A stretch of 64,000 bases of DNA from Bathymodiolus brooksi (GCA_963680875.1 OY804589.1:16946413-17010412), one strand, 5' to 3'; counted from the stretch's first letter, positions 35,101 to 47,779 are shown. The notes: generated by a model not told the origin, from the letters alone. Translations and numbers: made by a program.

Positions 35101-35741
35101 TCAGCTTGCCTCTACTTCAAATTATTAAAATCAATGTGTTGTCTATTCTTCTTCTTTTGGCCATTGTGTTGTCTATTCTTCTTCGATATATGATTCTGAT
35201 TGCCTCCCTTTGGTATCTTCAAACTCTTCTTATAGTAGATATATTACTGAAAGTTCCTTAATAATGTAATCATTAATAAAACTAAGGTTGTGCTCACTCA
35301 GACATAGGTGGTCTCAGCCGATTTTGGCTATGCTGTTTAGGCTATTTAGCTTTCCAATCTTTCGATGTTGAGCGTACGTGGGGATGGTTATTCCAGAAGC
35401 ACGTCGAGTGCACTAAATTTGATTTCTATGTTTATTTTAAATTAACAAAATCTTATGAAGGAGTACAAAAATCTACATTGAATACACTAAATGAATATTG
35501 GTGTATTTGAAACACATTATTTAATACAGCAATATTATTTAGGAAAATAAACCCGCACAGTTATGTTCATGTAAACGTAGAAACCCCCATGCTTATGATT
35601 ATGTATGTCAGTTAGGTAACAATCATTAAACATTTGGGGGTTGGGAACTATGTTTTCCTGAAAATAAACTATGCCATCAAATTGTCGTAGTACAAAACTT
35701 TATAATTAGTTTGCTTTGAGCGTATAAGATGAAGGTTATTT

Positions 35742-36190
35742 CGTAGTGTGTCAGTGACTTGCGACAGGTCGGTGGTTTTCTCTGGATACTCCGGTTTCCT
35801 CCACCAATTAAACCGACCGCCACGATATAACTGAAAGAGTGTTGAAAGTGGCTTTCAACACCACAAAACAGACACCAACTAATTTTGTAATATTTTCTTA
35901 TGTTGCACTCACGAGTGCCTAAGTAACATAGTGTATTACTGAAAAAAATATCCCTTTCCTTTACACGATATGTCCTTGCTTTTCTTTCTATGAAAACATA
36001 TATGCATTGATATTAGAACATCGAGATAAAAATGTTCAGTATACAAAGGTCAAACATGGCGCTTTTCACGAACAGCTGATCCGAGCCGTTTAACAGGTTC
36101 AGCTGTCAGTCTGCACGCGATATCCCACCTTTTGGTACTGAAAACACATTATAAACACATATGGCTAATACATATGTGTGAATCCTTCGC
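35742..36190. repeat. Local duplication, copy 2 (starts in a SINE-1 fragment)
   Basis: Partner of 33690-34110. It is followed at 36200-36330 by an R2 tail without the 30-bp expansion seen in copy 1, so the expansion is specific to copy 1. Confidence 0.75.
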
Positions 36191-36959
36191 CCAGTAATCA
36201 GTGCTTTGGTACTGACATGGTGTATAGTTGTTTGTCGTTTTGTCCTTTCTCTTTTGGCCATTGTGTTGTCTATTCTTCTTCGATATATGATTCTGATTGC
36301 CTCCCTTTGGTATCTTCAAACTCTTCTTATAGTAGATATATTACTGAAAGTTCCTAAATAATGTAATCATTAATAAAATTAAGATTCTAATCTTTCAGAC
36401 ATAGGTGACCATAGCTGATTTTGGCTCTCCTGTTTATGCTATTTGGATGTTGAGCGTCACTTGATGATGGTTATTCCTGAAACGCGTACTGCGCACTAAA
36501 TTTAATATCTACGTTTTTATTTAATTAACAAAATCTTAAAATCTTGGGTTTTTACCGTTTTTAATGTCGGATATCAATGAGTGAGTACAAAAATCTACAT
36601 TGAATACACAAATAAATATTGGTGTATTTGAAACACATTATTTAATACAGCAATAGTATTTAGGAACAAAAAAAATTAAATGCACAGTTGTGTACCTGTA
36701 AACGCAGAAACCCCCCATGTTTACGATTGTGTATGTCAGTTAGAAAACGACCATTAAACTTTTGGGGGTTGGAGACCATGTTTTTATTCTGAAAATAAAC
36801 TATGTCATCAAATTGTCGTAGAACAAAAAAAACCCAGAATAATGTGAAAGATGCAAAATGCATATGATCATATCTTACAATTTTCATGGAAGCCAAACCA
36901 AAACAAAAAAAAGAAGAAAATAAAGTTAAATTTAAAGAAAATGTACCGATCTTTCGTGT

Positions 36960-37345
36960 TAAATAAACGTTAGAGAAACCCGAACGGACAATCCAGAGAC
37001 ACTGACACCATTGGGCACACAAGACACAGAACGAAGTCAAAGGGACAATCAATAATAGACAATCAAGAGACACTGACACCATTGGGTACACAAGACGCCG
37101 AACGAAGACAAAGGGACAATCAAGAATGGACAATCAAGAGATACTGACACCATTTGGGTACACAAGACACAGAACGAAGACAAAGGGACAATCAATAATA
37201 GACAATCAAGAGACACTGACACCACTTGGTTACACAAGACACAAGACGAAGACAAAGTGACAATCAAGAATGGACAATCAAGAGACACTGACACTATTGG
37301 GTACACAAGACACATGACGAAGACAAAGGGGCAATCAAGAATTTA
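36960..37345. repeat. 71-bp minisatellite, about 5 copies
   Basis: The unit contains 'gacaatcaagagacactgac' and 'acacaagacac-gaacgaaga'. The same sequence occurs once, in reverse orientation, in the R4 copy at 57490-57600. Minus-strand frames (FSLDC-like repeats) are artefacts. Confidence 0.85.
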
Positions 37346-37550
37346 AAAAAAAGTTTGCTGCTTGTGAAATAAATCTCTGGTATAGCTCCCTCCTAAAAGT
37401 TAAATGCTCGGTCCCTTGTTAACTAACAACATATGTTTCTAAATATATCCTTGTATATCTACATTTGTCTAGCAGTAATAAAGACTTACATATCTAAAAA
37501 TGGAGTAAACTCAACTTCAAAAACCAACACTGGTATGTAAGTACAGTCAA

Positions 37551-37725
37551 ACCAGTGTTAAGAGGTCACCTTTGGGACAAAGAAAACGTGGCCTTATAAG
37601 ACAGGTGACCTCTTACAAGAGGTTCAATTCATATGAAATGTTCTATGTCAGGACAAGAAAAAGGTGACCTCTTAATACAGGTGACTGCTTAATAGAGGTG
37701 ACCTTATGGACAGGTTTGACTGTAT
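37551..37725. mobile_element. Foldback element with TACAGTCAAACC ends
   Basis: Ends 'acagtcaaacc' and 'ggtttgactgta' are inverted. The interior has repeated 'aggtgacctctta'. A related element lies at 49000-49180 (acagtcaaagctgtat to gggtatactgta). Confidence 0.7.
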
Positions 37726-38182
37726 TGATGAAATATCTACAATCTTATATGCAGGTATTTTGAAATAGAAATGTGATCACCCAATCAAGATATACGTTAT
37801 TCCTGTCCCAAATCAGTGTCAATTTTATGTAATTGACCTTTTATTAGGTTTGATAGAGGAGTGGTGTGTAGTGTTGTGGTTGGTCACATCCTTAAACACT
37901 TCTGACAGGTCAACGTTCTAACATGTATTTATTGTATTGATCTAGTGCACACATTCTCAGCCAATCAATAGACAGGATTGTATTCCGATGTGATCAAGGT
38001 TATCTATGACTTTGCTAGTTTCGATAACTAACTGTGCACTATTCTCGAGCTTCCTGTTTCAAACTGTTTTTTTCTCGTTTCTTTTATTTGTATATATAAT
38101 CTGATTGTTTTATACAAGGATGTTTTAGGTTTTATTTCGAAGGATCTTGTAGGTGTCTAAGTTTAATAATAACATTTATTCA

Positions 38183-38252
38183 CGCCACGATATAGTTGAA
38201 ATATTACTAAAACACCAATCAATCAATCAATCAATCAATGAATCAATAGTGT
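38183..38252 (+). mobile_element. SINE-1 3' end with (CAAT)n tail
   Basis: 'gccacgatatagttgaaata' runs into 'acaccaatcaatcaatcaat'. It shows that the SINE-1 3' terminus is a CAAT repeat. A similar end is at 48365-48425. It sits at the left edge of the T/G array. Confidence 0.7.
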
Positions 38253-38289
38253 TTTGTGAGGTTCGTGTATTCATTTTTGTAGTTATTCG

Positions 38290-41200
38290 TGTTGCGTTTT
38301 TAGCTTTGTTTTTGTTTGTTTGTTTGTATTTTGTTTTGCTTTATTTTGTTTTTGTTTTGTTTTGTTTTTGTATTTATTCTTGCTTTGCTTTTGTGTTTTT
38401 GTTTTTGTTTTTGTGTTTTTGTGTTTTTGTTTTTGTGTTTTTGTGTTTTTGTTTTTGTGTTTTTGTGTTTTTGTTTTTGTGTTTTTGTGTTTGTGTTTGT
38501 GTTTTTGTGTTTGTGTTTGTGTTTGTGTTTGTGTTTGTATTTTTGTTTTTGTGTTTGTGTTTGTTTTTGTGTTTGTGTTTGTGTTTGTGTTTTTGTTTTT
38601 GTGTTTGTGTTTGTGTTTGTTTTTGTTTTTGTTTTGTATTTTTGTTTTTGTGTTTGTGTTTGTGTTTGTGTTTGTGTTTGTGTTTGTTTTTGTGTTTGTG
38701 TTTGTGTTTGTGTTTTTGTGTTTGTTTTTGTTTTTGTGTTTGTGTTTTTGTTTTTGTGTTTGTGTTTTTGTGTTTGTGTTTGTGTTTGTATGTTTGTGTT
38801 TGTGTTTGTGTTTGTGTTTTTTAGTTTGCGTTTTTTTTTGTGTTTGTGTTTGTGTTTTTGATTTTGTGTTTGTGTTTGTGTTTGTGTTTTTGTTTTTGTG
38901 TTTGTGTTTTTGTGTTTGTGTTTGTGTTTGTATGTTTGTGTTTGTGTTTGTGTTTTTGTTTGTGTTTGTTTTTGTGTTTGTGTTTGTTTTTGTTTTTGTT
39001 TTTGGGTTTGTGTTTGTCTTTGTGTTTTTGTGTTTGTGTTTGTATTTGTGTTTTTGTGTTTGTTTTTGTATTTGTGTTTTTGTGTTTGTGTTTGTATTTG
39101 TGTTTGTGTTTGTGTTTTTGTTTTGTGTTTTTGTGTTTGTGTTTGTTTTTGTGTTTGTGTTTGTGTTTATTTTTGTGTTTTTGTTTTTTTTTTGTGTTTG
39201 TGTTTGTGTTTTTGTTTTTGTTTTTGTGTTTGTGTTTGTGTTTGTTTTTGTGTTTTTGTTTTTGTGTTTGTGTTTTTGTGTTTGTGTTTTTGTTTTTGTT
39301 TTTGTGTTTGTGATTGTGTTTGTGTTTGTGTTTGTGTTTTTGTTTTTGTGTTTGTGTTTGTGTTTGTGTTTGTGTTTTTGTGTTTGTGTTTGTTTTTGTG
39401 TTTTTGTTTTTGTTTTTTGTTTTTGTGTTTGTGTTTGTGTTTGTGTTTGTTTTTGTGTTTGTGTTTGTGTTTGTTTTTGTGTTTTTGTTTTTGTTTTTGT
39501 GTTTGTGTTTGTGTTTGTGTGTTTGTGTTTGTTTTTGTGTTTGTGTTTGTGTTTTTTAGTTTGCGTTTTTTTTTGTGTTTGTGTTTGTGTTTTTGATTTT
39601 GTGTTTGTGTTTGTGTTTTTGTTTTTGTGTTTTTGTGTTTGTGTTTGTATTTTTGTTGTTGTGTTTGTGTTTTTGTGTTTGTGTTTTAGTTTTTGTGTTT
39701 GTGGTTTTGTGTTTGTGTTTTTGTTTTTGTGTTTGTGTTTGTGTTTGTGTTTTTGTTTTGTGTTTTTGTGTTTGTGCTTGTGTTTGTGTTTGTTTTTGTG
39801 TTTGTGTTTGTTTTTGTTTTTGTTTTTGGGTTTGTGTTTGTGTTTGTGTTTTTGTGTTTGTGTTTGTATTTGTGTTTTTGTGTTTGTTTTTGTATTTGTG
39901 TTTTTGTGTTTGTGTTTGTATTTGTGTTTGTGTTTGTGTTTTTGTTTTGTGTTTTTGTGTTTGTGTTTGTGTTTGTGTTTGTTTTTGTGTTTGTGTTTGT
40001 GTTTGTTTTTGTGTTTTTGTTTTTGTTTTGTGTTTTTGTGTTTGTGTTTTTGTGTTTGTGTTTTTGTTTTTGTTTTTGTGTTTTTGTTTGTGTTTGTGTT
40101 TGTGTTTTTGTTTTTGTGTTTGTGTTTTTGTTTTTGTTTTTGTGTTTGTGTTTGTGTTTGTTTTTGTTTTTGGGTTTGTGTTTGTCTTTGTGTTTTTGTG
40201 TTTGTGTTTGTATTTGTGTTTTTGTGTTTGTTTTTGTATTTGTGTTTTTGTGTTTGTGTTTGTATTTGTGTTTGTGTTTGTGTTTTTGTTTTGTGTTTTT
40301 GTGTTTGTGTTTGTGTTTGTGTTTGTTTTTGTGTTTGTGTTTGTGTTTATTTTTGTATTTTTGTTTTTGTTTTTGTTTTTGTGTTTGTGTTTGTTTTTGT
40401 GTTTGTGTTTTTGTTTTTGTTTTTGTGTTTGTGTTTGTGTTTGTTTTTGTGTTTTTGTTTTTGTTTTGTGTTTTTGTGTTTGTGTTTTTGTGTTTGTGTT
40501 TTTGTTTTTGTTTTTGTGTTTGTGTTTGTGTTTGTGTTTGTGTTTGTGTTTGTGTTTTTGTTTTTGTGTTTGTGTTTGTGTTTGTGTTTGTGTGTTTGTG
40601 TTTGTGTTTGTTTTTGTGTTTTTGTTTTTGTTTTTTGTTTTTGTGTTTGTGTTTGTGTTTGTGTTTGTGTTTGTTTTTGTGTTTGTGTTTGTGTTTGTTT
40701 TTGTGTTTTTGTTTTTGTTTTTGTGTTTGTGTTTGTGTTTGTGTTTTTGTTTTGTGTTTTTGTGTTTGTGTTTGTGTTTGTGTTTGTTTTTGTGTTTGTG
40801 TTTGTTTTTGTTTTTGTTTTTGGGTTTGTGTTTGTGTTTGTGTTTTTGTGTTTGTGTTTGTATTTGTGTTTTTGTGTTTGTTTTTGTATTTGTGTTTTTG
40901 TTTGTGTTTGTGTTTGTGTTTTTGTTTTTGTGTTTGTGTTTGTGTTTGTGTTTGTGTTTTTGTGTTTGTGTTTGTTTTTGTGTTTTTGTTTTTGTTTTTT
41001 GTTTTTGTGTTTGTGTTTGTGTTTGTGTTTGTTTTTGTGTTTGTGTTTGTGTTTGTTTTTGTGTTTGTGTTTTTGTTTTTGTGTTTTTGTTTGTGTTTGT
41101 GTTTTTGTTTTGTGTTTTTGTGTTTGTGTTTGTGTTTGTTTTTGTGTTTGTGTTTGTTTTTGTTTTTGTTTTTGGGTTTGTGTTTGTGTTTGTGTTTTTG

Positions 41201-44200
41201 TGTTTGTGTTTGTATTTGTGTTTTTGTGTTTGTTTTTGTGTTTGTGTTTGTGTTTGTGTTTGTGTTTGTGTTTTTGTTTTTGTGTTTGTGTTTGTGTTTG
41301 TGTTTGTGTTTTTGTTTGTGTTTGTGTTTGTGTTTGTGTTTGTGTTTGTGTTTGTGTTTTTGTGTTTGTGTTTGTGTTTGTGTTTGTGTGTTTGTGTTTG
41401 TTTTTGTGTTTTTGTTTTTGTTTTTTGTTTTTGTGTTTGTGTTTGTGTTTGTGTTTGTTTTTGTGTTTGTGTTTGTGTTTGTTTTTGTGTTTGTGTTTTT
41501 GTTTTTGTGTTTGTGTTTGTGTTTGTGTTTTTGTTTTGTGTTTTTGTGTTTGTGTTTGTGTTTGTGTTTGTTTTTGTGTTTGTGTTTGTTTTTGTTTTTG
41601 TTTTTGGGTTTGTGTTTGTGTTTGTGTTTTTGTGTTTGTGTTTGTATTTGTGTTTTTGTGTTTGTTTTTGTATTTGTGTTTTTGTGTTTGTGTTTGTATT
41701 TGTGTTTGTGTTTGTGTTTTTGTTTTGTGTTTTTGTGTTTGTGTTTGTGTTTGTGTTTGTTTTTGTGTTTGTGTTTGTGTTTGTTTTTGTGTTTTTGTTT
41801 TTGTTTTTGTGTTTGTGTTTGTTTTTGTGTTTGTGTTTGTGTTTGTGTTTGTGTTTTTGTTTTTGTTTTTGTGTTTGTGTTTGTGTTTGTTTTTGTGTTT
41901 GTGTTTGTGTTTGTTTTTGTGTTTTTGTTTGTGTTTTTGTGTTTGTGTTTGTTTTTGTGTTTGTGTTTGTGTTTGTGTTTGTGTTTGTGTTTGTGTTTGT
42001 TTTTGTTTTTGTGTTTGTGTTCGTGTTTTTGTTTTTGTGTTTGTGTTTGTATTTTTGTTTTTGTGTTTGTGTTTGTGTTTGTTTTTGCGTTTGTGTTTGT
42101 GTTTGTTTTTGTTTTTGTGTTTGTGTTTGTGTTTTTGTGTTTGTGTGTTTGTGTTTGTGTTTTTGTGTTTGTGTTTGTGTTTGTGTTTGTGTTTGTGTGT
42201 TTGTGTTTGTTTTTGTGTTTGTGTTTGTGTTTTTTAGATTGCGTTTTTTTTTGTGTTTGTGTTTGTGTTTTTGATTTTGTGTTTGCGTTTGTGTTTTTGT
42301 TTTTGTGTTTTTGTGTTTGTGTTTGTATTTTTGTTGTTGTGTTTGTTTTTTTGTGTTTGTGTTTTTGTTTTTGTGTTTGTGGTTTTGTGTTTGTGTTTTT
42401 GTTTTTGTGTTTGTGTTTGTGTTTGTGTTTTTGTTTTGTGTTTTTGTGTTTGTGTTTGTGTTTGTGTTTGTGTTTGTTTTTGTGTTTGTGTTTGTTTTTG
42501 TTTTTGTTTTTTGGTTTGTGTTTGTGTTTGTGTTTTTGTGTTTGTGTTTGTATTTGTGTTTTTGTGTTTGTTTTTGTATTTGTGTTTTTGTGTTTGTGTT
42601 TGTATTTGTGTTTGTGTTTGTGTTTTTGTTTTGTGTTTTTGTGTTTGTGTTTGTGTTTGTGTTTGTTTTTGTGTTTGTGTTTGTGTTTGTTTTTGTGTTT
42701 TTGTTTTTGTTTTGTGTTTTTGTGTTTGTGTTTTTGTGTTTGTGTTTTTGTTTTTGTTTTTGTGTTTGTGTTTGTGTTTGTTTTTGTTTTTGGGTTTGTG
42801 TTTGTCTTTGTGTTTTTGTGTTTGTGTTTGTATTTGTGTTTTTGTGTTTGTTTTTGTATTTGTGTTTTTGTGTTTGTGTTTGTATTTGTGTTTGTGTTTG
42901 TGTTTTTGTTTTGTGTTTTTGTGTTTGTGTTTGTGTTTGTGTTTGTTTTTGTGTTTGTGTTTGTGTTTATTTTTGTATTTTTGTTTTTGTTTTTGTTTTT
43001 GTGTTTGTGTTTGTTTTTGTGTTTGTGTTTTTGTTTTTGTTTTTGTGTTTGTGTTTGTGTTTGTTTTTGTGTTTTTGTTTTTGTTTTGTGTTTTTGTGTT
43101 TGTGTTTTTGTGTTTGTGTTTTTGTTTTTGTTTTTGTGTTTGTGTTTGTGTTTGTGTTTGTGTTTGTGTTTTTGTTTTTGTGTTTGTGTTTGTGTTTGTG
43201 TTTGTGTTTTTGTGTTTGTGTTTGTTTTTGTGTTTTTGTTTTTGTTTTTTGTTTTTGTGTTTGTGTTTGTGTTTGTGTTTGTTTTTGTGTTTGTGATTGT
43301 GTTTGTTTTTGTGTTTTTGTTTTTGTTTTTGTGTTTGTGTTTGTGTTTGTGTGTTTGTGTTTGTTTTTGTGTTTGTGTTTGTGTTTTTTAGTTTGCGTTT
43401 TTTTTTGTGTTTGTGTTTGTGTTTTTGATTTTGTGTTTGTGTTTGTGTTTTTGTTTTTGTGTTTTTGTGTTTGTGTTTGTATTTTTGTTGTTGTGTTTGT
43501 GTTTTTGTGTTTGTGTTTTTGTTTTTGTGTTTGTGGTTTTGTGTTTGTGTTTTTGTTTTTGTGTTTGTGTTTGTGTTTGTGTTTTTGTTTTGTGTTTTTG
43601 TGTTTGTGTTTGTGTTTGTGTTTGTTTTTGTGTTTGTGTTTGTTTTTGTTTTTGTTTTTGGGTTTGTGTTTGTGTTTGTGTTTTTGTGTTTGTGTTTGTA
43701 TTTGTGTTTTTGTGTTTGTTTTTGTATTTGTGTTTTTGTGTTTGTGTTTGTATTTTTGTTTGTGTTTGTGTTTTTGTTTTGTGTTTTTGTGTTTGTGTTT
43801 GTGTTTGTGTTTGTTTTTGTGTTTGTGTTTGTGTTTGTTTTTGTGTTTTTGTTTTTGTTTTTGTTTTTGTGTTTGTGTTTGTTTTTGTGTTTGTGTTTGT
43901 GTTTGTGTTTGTGTTTTTGTTTTTGTTTTTGTGTTTGTGTTTGTGTTTGTTTTTGTGTTTGTGTTTGTGTTTGTTTTTGTGTTTTTGTTTGTGTTTTTGT
44001 GTTTGTGTTTGTTTTTGTGTTTGTGTTTGTGTTTGTGTTTGTGTTTGTGTTTGTGTTTGTTTTTGTTTTTGTGTTTGTGTTCGTGTTTTTGTTTTTGTGT
44101 TTGTGTTCGTGTTTTTGTTTTTGTGTTTGTGTTTGTATTTTTGTTTTTGTGTTTGTGTTTGTGTTTGTTTTTGCGTTTGTGTTTGTGTTTGTTTTTGTTT

Positions 44201-47200
44201 TTGTGTTTGTGTTTGTGTTTTTGTGTTTGTGTGTTTGTGTTTGTGTTTTTGTGTTTGTGTTTGTGTTTGTGTTTGTGTTTGTGTTTGTGTGTTTGTGTTT
44301 GTTTTTGTGTTTGTGTTTGTGTTTTTTAGATTGCGTTTTTTTTTGTGTTTGTGTTTGTGTTTTTGATTTTGTGTTTGCGTTTGTGTTTTTGTTTTTGTGT
44401 TTTTGTGTTTGTGTTTGTATTTTTGTTGTTGTGTTTGTGTTTTTGTGTTTGTGTTTTTGTTTTTGTGTTTGTGTTTTTGTGTTTGTGTTTTTGTTTTTGT
44501 TTTTGTGTTTGTGTTTGTGTTTGTTTTTGTTTTTGGGTTTGTGTTTGTCTTTGTGTTTTTGTGTTTGTGTTTGTATTTGTGTTTTTGTGTTTGTTTTTGT
44601 ATTTGTGTTTTTGTGTTTGTGTTTGTATTTGTGTTTGTGTTTGTGTTTTTGTTTTGTGTTTTTGTGTTTGTGTTTGTGTTTGTGTTTGTTTTTGTGTTTG
44701 TGTTTGTGTTTATTTTTGTATTTTTGTTTTTGTTTTTGTTTTTGTGTTTGTGTTTGTTTTTGTGTTTGTGTTTTTGTTTTTGTTTTTGTGTTTGTGTTTG
44801 TGTTTGTTTTTGTGTTTTTGTTTTTGTTTTGTGTTTTTGTGTTTGTGTTTTTGTGTTTGTGTTTTTGTTTTTGTTTTTGTGTTTGTGTTTGTGTTTGTGT
44901 TTGTGTTTGTGTTTTTGTTTTTGTGTTTGTGTTTGTGTTTGTGTTTGTGTTTTTGTGTTTGTGTTTGTTTTTGTGTTTTTGTTTTTGTTTTTTGTTTTTG
45001 TGTTTGTGTTTGTGTTTGTGTTTGTTTTTGTGTTTGTGATTGTGTTTGTTTTTGTGTTTTTGTTTTTGTTTTTGTGTTTGTGTTTGTGTTTGTGTGTTTG
45101 TGTTTGTTTTTGTGTTTGTGTTTGTGTTTTTTAGTTTGCGTTTTTTTTTGTGTTTGTGTTTGTGTTTTTGATTTTGTGTTTGTGTTTGTGTTTTTGTTTT
45201 TGTGTTTTTGTGTTTGTGTTTGTATTTTTGTTGTTGTGTTTGTGTTTTTGTGTTTGTGTTTTTGTTTTTGTGTTTGTGGTTTTGTGTTTGTGTTTTTGTT
45301 TTTGTGTTTGTGTTTGTGTTTGTGTTTTTGTTTTGTGTTTTTGTGTTTGTGTTTGTGTTTGTGTTTGTTTTTGTGTTTGTGTTTGTTTTTGTTTTTGTTT
45401 TTGGGTTTGTGTTTGTGTTTGTGTTTTTGTGTTTGTGTTTGTATTTGTGTTTTTGTGTTTGTTTTTGTATTTGTGTTTTTGTGTTTGTGTTTGTATTTGT
45501 GTTTGTGTTTGTGTTTTTGTTTTGTGTTTTTGTGTTTGTGTTTGTGTTTGTGTTTGTTTTTGTGTTTGTGTTTGTGTTTGTTTTTGTGTTTTTGTTTTTG
45601 TTTTTGTGTTTGTGTTTGTTTTTGTGTTTGTGTTTGTGTTTGTGTTTGTGTTTTTGTTTTTGTTTTTGTGTTTGTGTTTGTGTTTGTTTTTGTGTTTGTG
45701 TTTGTGTTTGTTTTTGTGTTTTTGTTTGTGTTTTTGTGTTTGTGTTTGTTTTTGTGTTTGTGTTTGTGTTTGTGTTTGTGTTTGTGTTTGTGTTTGTTTT
45801 TGTTTTTGTGTTTGTGTTCGTGTTTTTGTTTTTGTGTTTGTGTTCGTGTTTTTGTTTTTGTGTTTGTGTTTGTATTTTTGTTTTTGTGTTTGTGTTTGTG
45901 TTTGTTTTTGCGTTTGTGTTTGTGTTTGTTTTTGTTTTTGTGTTTGTGTTTGTGTTTTTGTGTTTGTGTGTTTGTGTTTGTGTTTTTGTGTTTGTGTTTG
46001 TGTTTGTGTTTGTGTTTGTGTTTGTGTGTTTGTGTTTGTTTTTGTGTTTGTGTTTGTGTTTTTTAGATTGCGTTTTTTTTTGTGTTTGTGTTTGTGTTTT
46101 TGATTTTGTGTTTGCGTTTGTGTTTTTGTTTTTGTGTTTTTGTGTTTGTGTTTGTATTTTTGTTGTTGTGTTTGTGTTTTTGTGTTTGTGTTTTTGTTTT
46201 TGTGTTTGTGTTTTTGTGTTTGTGGTTTTTTTTTTGTGTTTGTGTTTGTGTTTTTGTGTTTGTGTTTTTGTGTTTGTGTTTTTGTTTTTGTGTTTGTGTT
46301 TGTGTTTTTGTGTTTGTGTTTGTGTTTTTGATTTTGTGTTTGTGTTTGTGTTTTTGTTTTTGTGTTTTTGTGTTTGTGTTTGTATTTTTGTTGTTGTGTT
46401 TGTGTTTTTGTGTTTGTGTTTTTGTTTTTGTGTTTGTGTTTTTGTGTTTGTGCTTGTGTTTTTGTTTTTGTGTTTGTGTTTTTGTGTTTGTGTTTTTGTT
46501 TTTGTGTTTGTGTTTGTGTTTTTGTTTTTGTGTTTTTGTGTTTGTGTTTTTGTGTTTGTGTTTGTATTTTGTTGTTGTGTTTGTGTTTGTGTTTGTGTTT
46601 TTGTTTTTGTGTTTTTGTTTGTATTTTTGTTGTTGTGTTTGTGTTTTTGTGTTTGTGTTTTTGTTTTTGTGTTTGTGTTTTTGTGTTTGTGTTTTTTTTT
46701 TTGTGTTTGTGTTTTTGTGTTTGTGTTTTTGTTTTTGTGTTTGTGTTTTTGTGTTTGTGTTTTTATTTTTGTGTTTGTGTTTGTGTTTTTGTTTTTGTGT
46801 TTTTGTTTTTGTGTTTTTGTGTTTGTGTTTTTGTTTTTGTTTGTGTTTTTGTTTTTGTGTTTGTGTTTTTGTGTTTTTGTGTTTTTGTTTTTGTTTTTGT
46901 GTTTGTGTTTTTGTTTTTGTGTTTGTGTTTTTGTGTTTGTGTTTGTGTTTTTGTGTTTTTGTTTTTGTGTTTGTGTTTTTGTGTTTGTGTTTTTGTTTTT
47001 GTGTTTGTGTTTTTGTTTTTGTGTTTGTGTTTTTGTTTTTGTGTTTGTGTTTTTGTGTTTGTGTTTTTGTTTTTGTGTTTGTGTTTGTGTTTGTGTTTTT
47101 GTTTTTGTGTTTGTGTTTTTGTTTTTGTGTTTGTGTTTTTGTGTTTGTGTTTTTGTTTTTGTGTTTGTGTTTGTGTTTGTGTTTTTGTTTTTGTGTTTTT

Positions 47201-47520
47201 GTGTTTGTGTTTGTATTTTTGTTGTTGTGTTTGTGTTTTTGTGTTTGTGTTTTTGTTTTTGTGTTTGTGTTTTTGTGTTTGTGTTTTTGTTTTTGTGTTT
47301 GTTTTTGTTTTTGTGTTTGTGTTCGTGTTTTTGTTTTTGTGTTTGTGTTTGTATTTTTGTGCTTGTGTTTGTGTTTTTGTGTTTGTGTTTTTGTTTTTGT
47401 GTTTGTGTTTTTGTTTTTGTGTTTTTGTTTTTGTTTTTGTGTTTGTGTTTGTGTTTTTGTTTTTGATTTTGTGTTTGTGTTTGTATTTTTGTGTTTGTGT
47501 TTTTGTGTTTGTGTTTTTCA
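38290..47520. repeat. 9.2-kb T/G-only satellite array with higher-order repeats
   Basis: The plus strand consists almost only of T and G as mixed tttgtg and tttttg hexamers. A rare marker 'ttttttag[ta]ttgcgttttt' recurs at about 38817, 39552, 42230, 43384, 44323, 45127 and 46061. Spacings of 1743 (43384 to 45127) and 1738 (44323 to 46061) and the alternation of the 'agt' and 'aga' forms show a higher-order unit of about 1.74 kb. All plus frames stay open for up to 1300 codons because stops need A. These Phe/Val/Cys/Leu frames are not genes. No coding feature is supported. Confidence 0.95.
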
Positions 47521-47585
47521 CTGGATTCTCCATTTTGATTACCCCTTCGGTTTTCTCAAATGTTTATTTAATAAACATAGGAAAC
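47521..47585 (+). mobile_element. R4 3' end at the right edge of the T/G array
   Basis: 'gattaccccttcggttttct' and 'tgtttatttaa' resemble the 3' end of R4 copies at 57560-57600 and 57970-58015 (gattgcccctataggtttct). The array therefore appears to lie within an R4 element. Confidence 0.5.
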
Positions 47586-47624
47586 ATTCCAGTGGTATAT
47601 AATATAATTTAATATAAAAATCAA

Positions 47625-47776
47625 CAACAAACAACCATATAAAGTAATAAACGTGAGTAATAATGTACAATCTCCAGGATAAAACATTAATGATATACAA
47701 CAACAAACAACCATATAAAGTAATAAACGTGAGTAATAATGTACAATCTCCAGGATAAAACATTAATGATATACAA
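47625..47776. repeat. Exact 76-bp tandem duplication
   Basis: Two copies starting 'caacaaacaaccatataaag' are identical as read, implying a very recent event or an assembly artefact. Confidence 0.9.
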
Positions 47777-47779
47777 AGA

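Noticed and set aside
38290..47520. Interpretation of the T/G array as telomeric or G-quadruplex DNA
   Set aside because: Gs are isolated between T runs, with no GGG tracts and no TTAGGG units.
38153..47612. Very long plus-strand frames (up to 1305 codons) of Phe, Val, Cys and Leu, and the minus-strand Lys/Asn/Thr/His frame at 46763-47533
   Set aside because: Composition artefact: sequence made of T and G has no stop codons, overlapping frames are open together, and there is no domain, codon bias or splice evidence.
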